From an uncultured Eubacteriales bacterium (GTDB lineage: Bacteria; Bacillota; Clostridia; Oscillospirales; CAG-382): a stretch of DNA of 64,000 nt. Under the pieces are notes generated by a model. It was not told the origin of the DNA. It did not search any database and saw nothing but the letters and a program-made list of their open reading frames with translations. The stretch lies in NCBI GenBank assembly GCA_900551295.1, contig URVJ01000005.1, positions 48,549 through 112,548 of the forward strand, in the 5' to 3' direction. Both the position numbers and the translations under genes were made by a program. Positions 34,876-43,046 of the stretch are shown one piece after another (positions within the stretch are counted from its first letter, which is position 1; each line of letters starts with the position of its first letter).

Positions 34876-35647
34876 TTTATCTGAAAGATCAAACGGCGGC
34901 AAGAAAAACACGGTCGTTAAAATTGCCGCCGCAGTATTCTGGATCGCCGTTTGGCAGATAGTCAGCATGGCGGTCGGTTACAGTATACTTCTGCCGTCGC
35001 CGTTTGAAGTCGTGCAAAAACTTATTGAAATATTGCCGCGGAGTGAATTTGTTTCAGACGTGGCTTTTTCCTTTGTAAGAATAATCGGCGGATTTTTCTG
35101 CGCGGCGTTTGCGGGAACGGTTTTTGCGGTACTGTCTTATAATTTCGGGACCGTCAAAATTTTGCTTATGCCGCTTGTAAGCCTTGTAAAGACAGTGCCG
35201 GTAGCCTCTTTTGTGGTAATTGCGCTTATCTGGCTGCCGTCAAGAAATTTGTCTTTTCTCATATCGTCTCTCATGGTTTTGCCGATAATGTATTCCAATA
35301 TACTTTCGGGAATCTATGCAGTCGATGAAAAAATGCTTGAAATGTCAAGGCTTTTCGGATTTCGTAAGATAAATGTGTTTCTTTACATATATTTGCCGCC
35401 GCTTTTCAGATATTTCAGAGCTGCGTGCGCGTCGGGACTCGGACTTTGCTGGAAAGCAGGAGTAGCGGCGGAGCTTATAGGAATTCCGCACGGATCTTTG
35501 GGCGAAAATCTGTATTATGCAAAGGTGTATTTTCAGACATCGGAACTTCTTGCGTGGACGGTGATAATCGTGCTTGCGAGCGTGTTGTTTGAAAAGCTTT
35601 TTGTCGCTTTGCTTGACGCGGCATACCGTGCATTTGAAAGGGCGTGA
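34850..35647 (+). CDS. ABC transporter permease (SsuC/ThiX-like)
   Basis: The product is about 265 residues with six hydrophobic segments. It contains ILLPSPFEVV near the first helix and the permease EAA-type loop EKMLEMSRLFGFRKINVFLYIYLPPLFRYFRAACASGLGLCWKAGVAAELIG. I chose the ATG at 34850 (GGCGGAA upstream), which overlaps the lipoprotein gene by 26 bases. GTG at 34868 is an alternative. The longer frame to 34787 has no support. Confidence 0.85.
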   Translation: MTDFITVNNLSERSNGGKKNTVVKIAAAVFWIAVWQIVSMAVGYSILLPSPFEVVQKLIEILPRSEFVSDVAFSFVRIIGGFFCAAFAGTVFAVLSYNFGTVKILLMPLVSLVKTVPVASFVVIALIWLPSRNLSFLISSLMVLPIMYSNILSGIYAVDEKMLEMSRLFGFRKINVFLYIYLPPLFRYFRAACASGLGLCWKAGVAAELIGIPHGSLGENLYYAKVYFQTSELLAWTVIIVLASVLFEKLFVALLDAAYRAFERA

Positions 35648-36228
35648 GAACCGTGGAGAATATAGTTGTTGACAATGTTTCAAAAAGCTTCGGTGAAAAC
35701 AAGGTTCTCGACGGTTTTTCATGCGCTTTTCACGGCGGTGGGTATAACTGTATAATGGGCAGATCGGGCAGCGGAAAGACAACGCTGTTTATGATATGCG
35801 CAGGGCTTATGCAGCCGGATTCTGGTACTGTTTCCGGTATTGATACAAAACATATCGGCGCGGTTTTCCAGGAGGACAGGCTTTGCCCGCAATTCAGTGC
35901 TTTCAGAAATATAAAAATTGCCTGTGAGGGTAAAATTTCAGATGACGAAATAATCAAAGCTCTTGATGATGTCGGTATTACGGACGTCAAAAACAAACCC
36001 GTAAAGGATTTCAGCGGAGGCATGAAACGCAGGGTAGCTATCGTAAGGGCAGTGCTTTGCGGCGCGGATACGCTCTTTTTTGACGAGCCGTTTAAGGGAC
36101 TTGATGAGACTACAAAGCTTTCGGTTATGAATTTTGTAAAGCAAAGAACCGTCGGAAAAACCGTAATTATCATTACGCATGACGAAAGCGACGTGCATTT
36201 CTTCGGCGGAAGTCTTATAATGCTTTGA
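35644..36228 (+). CDS. ABC transporter ATP-binding protein
   Basis: This 194-residue protein is short for the SsuB/TauB group (about 240-260). Walker A is GRSGSGKTTLF, the Q-loop is AVFQEDRLCPQFSAFRN, the signature is DFSGGMKRRVAIVRAVL, Walker B is TLFFDEPFKGLD, and the H-loop is IITHDESD. All catalytic motifs are present, so the gene looks functional even though it lacks the usual C-terminal extension. The start overlaps the permease stop by 4 bases. Confidence 0.88.
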   Translation: MRTVENIVVDNVSKSFGENKVLDGFSCAFHGGGYNCIMGRSGSGKTTLFMICAGLMQPDSGTVSGIDTKHIGAVFQEDRLCPQFSAFRNIKIACEGKISDDEIIKALDDVGITDVKNKPVKDFSGGMKRRVAIVRAVLCGADTLFFDEPFKGLDETTKLSVMNFVKQRTVGKTVIIITHDESDVHFFGGSLIML

Positions 36229-36246
36229 TAACTTATATATTTCCGC

Positions 36247-36272
36247 GACGGGGTTATCCCGTCTTTTTTTTT
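36247..36272 (+). terminator. Terminator of the lepA-ABC operon
   Basis: The stem GACGGG (36247-36252) / CCCGTC (36258-36263), with a five-base loop, is followed by nine T residues. Confidence 0.9.
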
Positions 36273-36282
36273 GCACCAAAAT

Positions 36283-36295
36283 CGAACATATTTTC
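36283..36295 (+). promoter_or_regulatory. Upstream LexA (SOS) box
   Basis: CGAACATATTTTC has one mismatch to the Firmicute SOS box CGAACATATGTTC. It lies 10 bp upstream of the -35 element. Confidence 0.55.
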
Positions 36296-36304
36296 TAAAA
36301 GCTC

Positions 36305-36333
36305 TTGACGCGAGCAAACATATGTGCTAAACT
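36305..36333 (+). promoter_or_regulatory. Sigma-A promoter of the Y-family polymerase gene
   Basis: TTGACG (36305-36310), 17-bp spacer, TAAACT (36328-36333). The promoter is flanked by two LexA-type boxes. Confidence 0.8.
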
Positions 36334-36341
36334 AATGTTCG

Positions 36342-36353
36342 GAACAAAAGTTC
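36342..36353 (+). promoter_or_regulatory. Promoter-proximal LexA (SOS) box
   Basis: GAACAAAAGTTC is a perfect GAAC-N4-GTTC dyad. It begins 9 bp after the -10 element and covers the expected transcription start, where LexA would block RNA polymerase. Confidence 0.7.
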
Positions 36354-36394
36354 TGAAAGTGCTTGTGCTTATGTATAAAAGGGAGTGTCAGAAA

Positions 36395-37669
36395 GTGATT
36401 AATCCGAGTCCGGTTTTGTATGCAAATCATGAAGGAATAAATGAGGGCAGAGTGGTTCTGCACTCGGATCTGAATAATTTTTTTGCGTCGGTTGAATGTA
36501 AAAGACGTCCGGAACTTGCAGGGTTTCCGGTGGCTGTATGCGGAAGTAAAAAGGACAGACATGGAATAGTGCTTGCAAAAAACCAGCTTGCAAAACAGTG
36601 CGGAATAGCCACGGGACAGGCAATATGGCAGGCAAAGCAGAAATGTAAGGATCTGTTTGTAATTGAACCCGACTATGAGGAATACGTAAAATTCTCGCGT
36701 GCGGCGAAAAAGATATATCTCGATTACAGCGACAGGGTGGAGTCGTTCGGCATGGACGAGGCGTGGATAGAATTGACCGGAGACAGGCGCGTAAAAACTC
36801 TTTCCGACGGTGTAAAAAAGGCAGACGAGATACGCCGCCGCATAAAAAAAGAACTCGGAATAACGGTTTCCGTCGGAGTGAGCGACAACAAGGTGTTTGC
36901 AAAGCTTGCGTCGGACTATAAAAAGCCGGACGCCGTAACGCTGTTCGGACCTGATAACTATTTTGACGTGGTTTCAAAAATTGATATAGGCGAAATGCTT
37001 TTCGTAGGAAAGAATACAAAAAAACGGCTGAATCAATCGGGCATTGCAACGATAGGCGGTGCGGCACAGGCAAATATGCTTTTTATAAAGAGCATGTTCG
37101 GCGAAGTCGGCGTCAGAATTTACTGTGACGCGTGCGGTTTCAATATGGATAAAGTGGAGAAAAACGGCGAGCGTGCAGAAATCAAATCTGTCGGAAATTC
37201 CGTGACGCTCGCACATGACCTTAAAGACTATCAAGACGTAAAAGAAGTCTTTCACGCACTCAGCGAAAAGGTGGCGTACAGGCTCAGAAAGAACGGATTT
37301 CTCGGCACTACCGTGCAGATAAGCGTAAGGGACACGTCACTGTCAACGGTTGAGCGCAGGTGCAGTTCAAGTCCGACGAACAATGCTCTTGAGCTTGCAA
37401 AATGTGCGGAAAAACTGTACCGTGAAAATTTTGACGTAAATATTCCGGTTCGTTCCGTCGGTATAAGAATGACGAACCTCGTCAAAAGCGGATATGTTCA
37501 GAATCAGTGGGATATGCTTGACACGTCGTTTGAAAAAAGCGAAAGACGCGCAATTATAGACAGAACTCTTGACGAAGTGCGTAAAAGATACGGTGTAGGC
37601 TGCGTAAAACGCGCGGTAAACTGTGTCGGAAAAGAGTACCGCATCGGCGAAAGGTTTGAAATAACATAA
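36395..37669 (+). CDS. dinB: Y-family DNA polymerase (DinB/UmuC-like), SOS-regulated
   Basis: The product is about 424 residues. The palm has the first metal site VVLHSDLNNFFASVE and the catalytic pair in SFGMDEAWIELTG. It also has the IRRRIKKELGITVSVGVSDNKVFAKLAS thumb entry and a C-terminal little-finger domain. The short N-terminal preface (INPSPVLYANHEGINEGR) is seen in many Firmicute members. I chose the GTG at 36395, because GGGAGTG lies 8 bases before it. ATG at 36371 is an alternative, but then the ribosome binding site falls inside the gene. The promoter with two LexA boxes indicates induction by DNA damage, for error-prone translesion synthesis. Confidence 0.9.
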   Translation: MINPSPVLYANHEGINEGRVVLHSDLNNFFASVECKRRPELAGFPVAVCGSKKDRHGIVLAKNQLAKQCGIATGQAIWQAKQKCKDLFVIEPDYEEYVKFSRAAKKIYLDYSDRVESFGMDEAWIELTGDRRVKTLSDGVKKADEIRRRIKKELGITVSVGVSDNKVFAKLASDYKKPDAVTLFGPDNYFDVVSKIDIGEMLFVGKNTKKRLNQSGIATIGGAAQANMLFIKSMFGEVGVRIYCDACGFNMDKVEKNGERAEIKSVGNSVTLAHDLKDYQDVKEVFHALSEKVAYRLRKNGFLGTTVQISVRDTSLSTVERRCSSSPTNNALELAKCAEKLYRENFDVNIPVRSVGIRMTNLVKSGYVQNQWDMLDTSFEKSERRAIIDRTLDEVRKRYGVGCVKRAVNCVGKEYRIGERFEIT

Positions 37670-37709
37670 AAACCGGATACTTTACGTACCCGGAAATGCG
37701 AAATATAAA

Positions 37710-39896
37710 TTATTTTTTTAGTGAGTCGAGCAAAGCTTTTGCAAATGCACTTTCTTCTTTCGGAGCGGATTTTTCCTGATTTTTCAAAAAACTTTGAACA
37801 AAGTGCTTGTTTGCACCGCCTGAATTCGCTTTTTTCTGCTCGTTGAATATCTCAAAGCGCTGTTTAAATCCGCATTTGCATACGTACAGACGTTTGTCTC
37901 CTTTTCCGCGCAGCTCCATTTGCTTGTGGCATTCCGGACACCTTGCGCCGGTCTTTACCGAAAGGCTTTCCCTGTATCCGCATTCTCTGTCCTGACATAC
38001 AAGCATTTTGCCCTTTTTTCCGTTTACCTCAAGCATCATTTTTCCGCAGACGGGGCAGGGTGTGCGCGTTACATTTTCGTGAACGTACTTTGCGTCGCTT
38101 GACACTACCTCGTTTACAAGCGTTTTGGTATATTTTTTGATACCGTCAAGGAATTCGTCTTTGTTTTCCTTGCCTTTTGAAATAAGCTCAAGCTGCTGCT
38201 CCCATTTTGCGGTAAGCAGCGGTTCTTTAAGCTCATGCGGAACAATGTTTATTATCTGAATTCCTTTTTGAGTAGGATAGATAACGTTGTCGCGCTTTTC
38301 AATGTAAAAGCATGAGTACAGTTTTTCGATAATGTCCGCACGCGTCGCCGGAGTTCCGAGACCTGCGCCGAGATACGCTTTCATCTCTTTGCTTTCGACA
38401 AATCTTGACGGATTTTCCATTGCCGAAAGCAGAGTTGCCTCGGTATATCTTGACGGTGCTTTGGTTTTCAGCGAACGGACGGACGTCTTGACGCACTTTA
38501 TTTTGTCGCCGTTTTTCATGTCCGGCAGCTTGTCGGATTCTTCTTCGATGTCGTCGTTCCCGTTCAGCTCATCGTCGTCAAAGTTTCCCGAAAGGCTTAC
38601 CTTTTTCCAGCCTTCGTCAATTATCTGCTTGCCGGAACAGTAGAAACACTCGTCTGCATATTCGAGAACCGCGTTTGTCTTGTTGTATTTGTATTCGGGG
38701 TAGAAGCATGAGAGAAAACGCGTTGCAACGAGAAGATAAATTTTCCTCTCGTCAGAACTCATAGACATTATATCGGGCTTTTCTTCGGTCGGGATTATTG
38801 CATGGTGATCCGAAACCTTGGCGTTGTTTATGCAGAGCTTTGATATTGAATATCTGTTTCTGATGACTTCGGAGGATATAGCCGAGAGTGAACCTACGGC
38901 GCACGCTTTTATTCTGTCGGTAAGCGTGGGGACAATATCGGTCGTGAGATAGCGCGAGTCGGTTCTCGGATAAGTGAGAGCTTTGTGTACTTCGTAAAGG
39001 CTTTGCATTACCGAAAGGGTCTGTTTAGGAGAAAGCTTGTAAAGCTTGTTTGCGTCGCGCTGAAGCTCGGTAAGATCGTAAAGCATTGGACATGGCGTTT
39101 TCTTTTCGGATTTTTCAATGCTTTTGACCGTAAACATTTTGCCGGAAACCTTGTTTGCAAGCTCTGTCGCGTCGTTTACGCTGCTTATTGCGCTCAGTCC
39201 CTTTTTGTTTTTCCAAAGCGCCGAAAATCTGCCGAAATCCGCCCTGAGATTGAAATATTCCTTTGATTTGAAGTTTTTGATCTCTTCCTCGCGCTTTACG
39301 ATAAGAGAGAGCGTCGGCGTTTGTACACGTCCTGCGGAAAGCTGGGCATTGTGCCGGCAGGTAAGAGCGCGTGTAACATTTAAGCCCACAAACCAGTCGG
39401 CACCGGCACGTGCCTTTGCTGCGTTTGCAAGATTTATATATTCACTGCCGTCTTTCAGATTGGCAAACCCGTCCTTTATAGCCTTTGATGTCTGCGATGA
39501 GATCCAGAGACGTTTGATCGGTCCTTTGTAGTCGGCTTTTTCTATGATCCAGCGCGCGACAAGCTCGCCTTCGCGTCCTGCGTCGGTTGCAATGATAAGT
39601 GAAGATATTTCTTTGCTCAGCAACAGCTTTTTGACTACCGTAAACTGCTTTGAAGTTTCGGGAATGACGGTAAGTTTTGTCTTTTCGGGCAGCATTGGCA
39701 GATACTCTATTGACCATTTCTTGTATTTTTCGTCATACACTTCGGGATCTGCAAGTGTGACAAGATGTCCGAGCGCCCATGTTACAATGTACTGCGGGCC
39801 TGAAATATAACCGTTTTCCTTGTTTTTGCAGCCGAGAACCGCTGCAAGCTCTCTGCCTACGGACGGTTTTTCTGCAAGTACCAGTATTTTTGACAT
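37710..39896 (-). CDS. topB: DNA topoisomerase III
   Basis: This is a 728-residue type IA topoisomerase. The TOPRIM domain starts ILVLAEKPSVGRELA and has IATDAGREGELVARWI. The catalytic tyrosine is in LTYPRTDSRYL (about residue 310). AQLSAGRVQTPTL is the family core, and the C-terminus (about 610-690) has zinc-ribbon motifs CPVCGKMML, CQDRECGYRE and CPECHKQMELRG. It decatenates replication and recombination intermediates. The length is normal for chromosomal TopB, and nothing near it suggests a plasmid or conjugative element. Confidence 0.93.
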   Translation of the reverse strand: MSKILVLAEKPSVGRELAAVLGCKNKENGYISGPQYIVTWALGHLVTLADPEVYDEKYKKWSIEYLPMLPEKTKLTVIPETSKQFTVVKKLLLSKEISSLIIATDAGREGELVARWIIEKADYKGPIKRLWISSQTSKAIKDGFANLKDGSEYINLANAAKARAGADWFVGLNVTRALTCRHNAQLSAGRVQTPTLSLIVKREEEIKNFKSKEYFNLRADFGRFSALWKNKKGLSAISSVNDATELANKVSGKMFTVKSIEKSEKKTPCPMLYDLTELQRDANKLYKLSPKQTLSVMQSLYEVHKALTYPRTDSRYLTTDIVPTLTDRIKACAVGSLSAISSEVIRNRYSISKLCINNAKVSDHHAIIPTEEKPDIMSMSSDERKIYLLVATRFLSCFYPEYKYNKTNAVLEYADECFYCSGKQIIDEGWKKVSLSGNFDDDELNGNDDIEEESDKLPDMKNGDKIKCVKTSVRSLKTKAPSRYTEATLLSAMENPSRFVESKEMKAYLGAGLGTPATRADIIEKLYSCFYIEKRDNVIYPTQKGIQIINIVPHELKEPLLTAKWEQQLELISKGKENKDEFLDGIKKYTKTLVNEVVSSDAKYVHENVTRTPCPVCGKMMLEVNGKKGKMLVCQDRECGYRESLSVKTGARCPECHKQMELRGKGDKRLYVCKCGFKQRFEIFNEQKKANSGGANKHFVQSFLKNQEKSAPKEESAFAKALLDSLKK

Positions 39897-39997
39897 ATTT
39901 AAATATTTTCCTTTCGGGAAGAATTGTTTCGTAATTGTTATTGCGGCGCTTAAAATGTAAATTATGGCTTAAAAAAACGTATGATTTGTTAAAAGCC

Positions 39998-40026
39998 TTG
40001 CCGAAAAACGGGGTTTGTGATATACT
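39998..40026 (+). promoter_or_regulatory. Sigma-A promoter of aroB
   Basis: TTGCCG (39998-40003), 17-bp spacer, TATACT (40021-40026). The ribosome binding site is CGGAGGA at 40048-40054. Confidence 0.78.
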
Positions 40027-40063
40027 TGTAAAGTAAAAAGTGCTTTTCGGAGGAATTCATTTT

Positions 40064-41113
40064 ATGATAAAGGTAAACGTAAACGCAAGCAGAAATTACG
40101 ATATATGCATAGCGGACGGTATTCTGAATTCATGCGCCGAACTTGTTTCAAGCGTAAAAATAGACGCCTGTAAGGCTGCCGTCATATCTGATGACAGGGT
40201 TTTTCCGCTGTACGGCGATATAGTCGTTTCGGAACTTAAAGATAAGGGATTTGAAGTCTTTACATATGTTTTCGAGAACGGCGAAAAATCCAAAACGCTT
40301 GAAACATATTGCAGAATTCAGGGGTTTCTCGCGGAAACAAAGCTTACGCGCACAGACATTATTATTGCACTCGGCGGAGGAGTCGTCGGAGATGTTGCCG
40401 GCTTTTGTGCTGCAACATTCTTACGCGGAATAGAGTATGTTCAGATTCCGACATCGCTTCTTGCGGCAGTTGATTCGTCTGTCGGCGGAAAGACGGCGGT
40501 CGATATGCCCGAGGGCAAAAATCTTGTGGGAGCCTTTCATCAGCCGTCGCTCGTCGTCTGCGACACAAAGTGCTTTGATACGCTTGATCAAAGACAGCTC
40601 GCGTCTGGTTTTGCCGAGGTTATAAAGTACGGTGTGCTATGCGATAAAGAATTGTTTGAAAATCTCAAAAAAGGAAAGCCCGATATGCCGAAACTTGTCG
40701 AACGCTGCGTGAGCATAAAGCGGGATGTCGTAGCCTCCGACGAATTTGATACGGGAAACCGAATGTTTTTAAATCTCGGTCACACTCTCGGTCATGCCGT
40801 CGAAAAATACAGCGATTTTAAGCTTACTCACGGCGCGGCTGTTGCGGTAGGTATGATGATGATAGTAAAAATTTCGGAAAAATACGGATACGCAAAGATA
40901 AAAATTTCCGATGAGCTGCGCACGGTTCTTGAAATGTATTCTCTGCCTGCGGAATATGATATTCCCAAAGAAAAGCTTTATGAGCTTGTATGCGGTGACA
41001 AAAAGACGGCAGGCAAGTCAATTACCCTTGTTATACCGATAGAAATCGGAAAGTGTGAGCTTGTTAAAATGCCGCTTGAAAAGCTTAAAAGCATTATTGA
41101 CGAAACTTTTTAA
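40064..41113 (+). CDS. aroB: 3-dehydroquinate synthase
   Basis: This is a 349-residue protein. NAD and metal sites are visible: VFENGEKSKTLETY, IIALGGGVVGDVAGFCAATFLRGIEYVQIPTSLLAAVDSSVGGKTAVD, GFAEVIKYGVL (metal Glu), and LNLGHTLGHAVE (metal His). It converts DAHP to 3-dehydroquinate in the shikimate pathway. I chose the ATG at 40064, 9 bases after GGAGG, rather than GTG 40040. It stands alone with its own promoter and terminator, away from other aro genes. Confidence 0.96.
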   Translation: MIKVNVNASRNYDICIADGILNSCAELVSSVKIDACKAAVISDDRVFPLYGDIVVSELKDKGFEVFTYVFENGEKSKTLETYCRIQGFLAETKLTRTDIIIALGGGVVGDVAGFCAATFLRGIEYVQIPTSLLAAVDSSVGGKTAVDMPEGKNLVGAFHQPSLVVCDTKCFDTLDQRQLASGFAEVIKYGVLCDKELFENLKKGKPDMPKLVERCVSIKRDVVASDEFDTGNRMFLNLGHTLGHAVEKYSDFKLTHGAAVAVGMMMIVKISEKYGYAKIKISDELRTVLEMYSLPAEYDIPKEKLYELVCGDKKTAGKSITLVIPIEIGKCELVKMPLEKLKSIIDETF

Positions 41114-41137
41114 AATTATATTTTAACAAAACTGTCT

Positions 41138-41165
41138 GGAACAGGCTTTTGCCTGTTCCTTTTTC
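41138..41165 (+). terminator. Terminator of aroB
   Basis: Stem GGAACAGGC (41138-41146) / GCCTGTTCC (41151-41159), TTTT loop, then TTTTTCTTTT. Confidence 0.92.
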
Positions 41166-41229
41166 TTTTATAATAAGAGCTGTTTTGTCAAAAGCCGACA
41201 TTTGCGGCAGCAAATAACAATTTTCGCAT

Positions 41230-41251
41230 AGCTGTTTCGACAGCTTTTTTT
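41230..41251 (+). terminator. Second terminator, 65 bp after the aroB terminator
   Basis: AGCTGT / ACAGCT stem (41230-41245) with a TTCG tetraloop is followed by seven T residues. There is no gene between the two terminators. Confidence 0.75.
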
Positions 41252-41335
41252 CTTTTCGCGTATTATAATTTTATAGGTTACGAAAACGTGAATTAAGCAC
41301 ACGAAAAAGGCAAAAATATATTTGAACGCGAGTTT

Positions 41336-41668
41336 TCAGTGCTTGTTTATTGTTATGATCTTGACAGGCTTTGAATGTCTTGTGCATGATGAAATAATTC
41401 CCGCCGTGCCTTTTGATGAACAGTCCCAAAACGCGATAAGACTGTCGGCGTACTCTGAGATCATTCTGCTTTTTATAAAAGCGTCGTCGTTGGAAATAAT
41501 TGTAAGCTTTAAGTTTTTGCTTCTTGCAAATTCTTCCGCAAGCTTGTCCACGCCGGGTGCGCCGCCACTGACAATTTCGGTGCATTCCTCAGGAAGTTCC
41601 TCAAGCATTTTCTTTAAAACGACTTTTGAATTTTTAACGGTTCTTGAGCCAATAATTGCTACTTTCAT
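41336..41668 (-). CDS. SLOG/DUF2493-like nucleotide-binding protein
   Basis: The product is 110 residues when started at the ATG at 41668 (GGGGTG 7 bases upstream). It has a Rossmann-like SLOG fold: MKVAIIGSRTVKN, EIVSGGAPGVDKLAEEFARSKN, and SLIAFWDCSSKGTAGIISSCTR. SLOG proteins bind nucleotides or their derivatives. Small stand-alone members of this type (YspA-like) are common and uncharacterised, and some relatives work with defence effectors. No effector is adjacent here. The longer frame to 41734 lacks a ribosome binding site. Confidence 0.78.
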   Translation of the reverse strand: MKVAIIGSRTVKNSKVVLKKMLEELPEECTEIVSGGAPGVDKLAEEFARSKNLKLTIISNDDAFIKSRMISEYADSLIAFWDCSSKGTAGIISSCTRHSKPVKIITINKH

Positions 41669-41843
41669 AATATACACCCCGATTATAAATTTAATTACAT
41701 ATTGATAATGTTTTTCATAACATATTGTTCGCATGGATTTGGAATATTAAATAGTGCAGCAGACCGGAAAAAGGGTATTGCTGACAAAAAACGGAAAATT
41801 TCTGCCGCAGTCAAAAAATAACGGCAGACAAAGAGGTACAAAA

Positions 41844-43043
41844 ATGCGGTTTAATAAAGAGAATTTCAGACGCGGCGCACAAAAAGCGCTGTCAGCGGCT
41901 GCGAAGATCGCCTTTGCGGTATACACGGCTGCGGTAATGACTTTCGGTGCGGCGGATTATTTTATACCGGACAGCATAAGCGTGTTCGGAAACGAAAAAA
42001 AAGTTTCGGCACAGATTAACGAGAACGTAAAGGACGAATACGTCACAGCCAAGCTTTTCGGAGTAGTTCCGGTAAAAAATGTAAAGCTTGACGTTGTAAA
42101 AAACACAAAGCTTGTGCCGTGCGGAAAGGTTTTCGGCGTAAAATTTTTCACTAAAGGCGTAATTGTTATAAATCTCACGGAAATCGAAACCAAAAACGGT
42201 CTTACAAGTCCGGCAAAAGACGCCGGAATGAAAGTCGGAGATATAATTACAGCCGTTGACGGAACAGAGGTAAACACAGTTGAAGAGCTTGCGCTTTGCA
42301 TTGAAAATTCAAAAGGCGCCGAAATGACGCTCGAATGTCTTCGCAAAGATCAGAGCTTTGAATGTAAAATGTCGGCAAGTCTGTCGCTGTCCGATAAAAA
42401 GTATAAGACGGGAATCTGGGTTCGCGACAGTACAGCCGGTATCGGCACAATGACATATTATAATCCCGAAAACGGAACATTTGCAGGCTTAGGACACGGT
42501 ATATGCGATGTTGACACGACAGAGCTTATGCCGCTTCTGCGCGGTACTGTCGTAGATGTGGAAATAACAGATATAATCAAAGGCAGACGGGGACTTCCAG
42601 GCGAGCTGAAAGGCAGTTTTGATACGCTAAAGCGCGGAAGTCTTACTGAAAACACGGATTTCGGCGTATTCGGAGTGCTTGATTCGCAACCCGAAAGCGC
42701 ATACGGCGAGCCTGTCGAAATAGCCTTTGCCAAGGATATACACGAAGGAAAGGCGAGTATTTATACCGAACTTGATACAGATACGGGAATTGAAGAATAT
42801 GAGGTAAATATCTCATCAATCAACCGCAAAAGCGACAGCGGTAAGAATTTCGTAGTCGAGATAACAGACGAACGCCTGCTTGAACGCACGGGCGGTATTG
42901 TACAGGGCATGAGCGGAAGTCCCGTAATACAGGACGGAAAACTGATAGGTGCGGTGACGCACGTGCTTGTAAACGATCCTGCAAAAGGGTATGGGCTTTT
43001 CATAGAAAATATGCTCGGAAATATGCCCGATATGATGCACTGA
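41844..43043 (+). CDS. spoIVB: SpoIVB peptidase
   Basis: The product is 399 residues. After an N-terminal membrane segment (about 20-40) comes a PDZ domain (about 115-185, SPAKDAGMKVGDIITAVDGTEVNTVEEL) and the SpoIVB S55 protease domain (about 205-395). The protease domain has GIGTMTYYNPENGTFAGLGHGICDVDT (His) and RTGGIVQGMSGSPVIQDGKLIGAVTHV (Ser). It signals from the forespore to activate pro-sigma-K processing in the mother cell. I chose the ATG at 41844 after AGAGGT. The GTG at 41754 would add 30 basic residues and has no good site. spo0A, the usual next gene, is absent. Confidence 0.93.
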   Translation: MRFNKENFRRGAQKALSAAAKIAFAVYTAAVMTFGAADYFIPDSISVFGNEKKVSAQINENVKDEYVTAKLFGVVPVKNVKLDVVKNTKLVPCGKVFGVKFFTKGVIVINLTEIETKNGLTSPAKDAGMKVGDIITAVDGTEVNTVEELALCIENSKGAEMTLECLRKDQSFECKMSASLSLSDKKYKTGIWVRDSTAGIGTMTYYNPENGTFAGLGHGICDVDTTELMPLLRGTVVDVEITDIIKGRRGLPGELKGSFDTLKRGSLTENTDFGVFGVLDSQPESAYGEPVEIAFAKDIHEGKASIYTELDTDTGIEEYEVNISSINRKSDSGKNFVVEITDERLLERTGGIVQGMSGSPVIQDGKLIGAVTHVLVNDPAKGYGLFIENMLGNMPDMMH

Positions 43044-43046
43044 CGG

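Noticed and set aside
35730..36317. 195-codon minus-strand frame opposite the ABC ATPase
   Set aside because: Antisense of Walker motifs, and it runs through the terminator.
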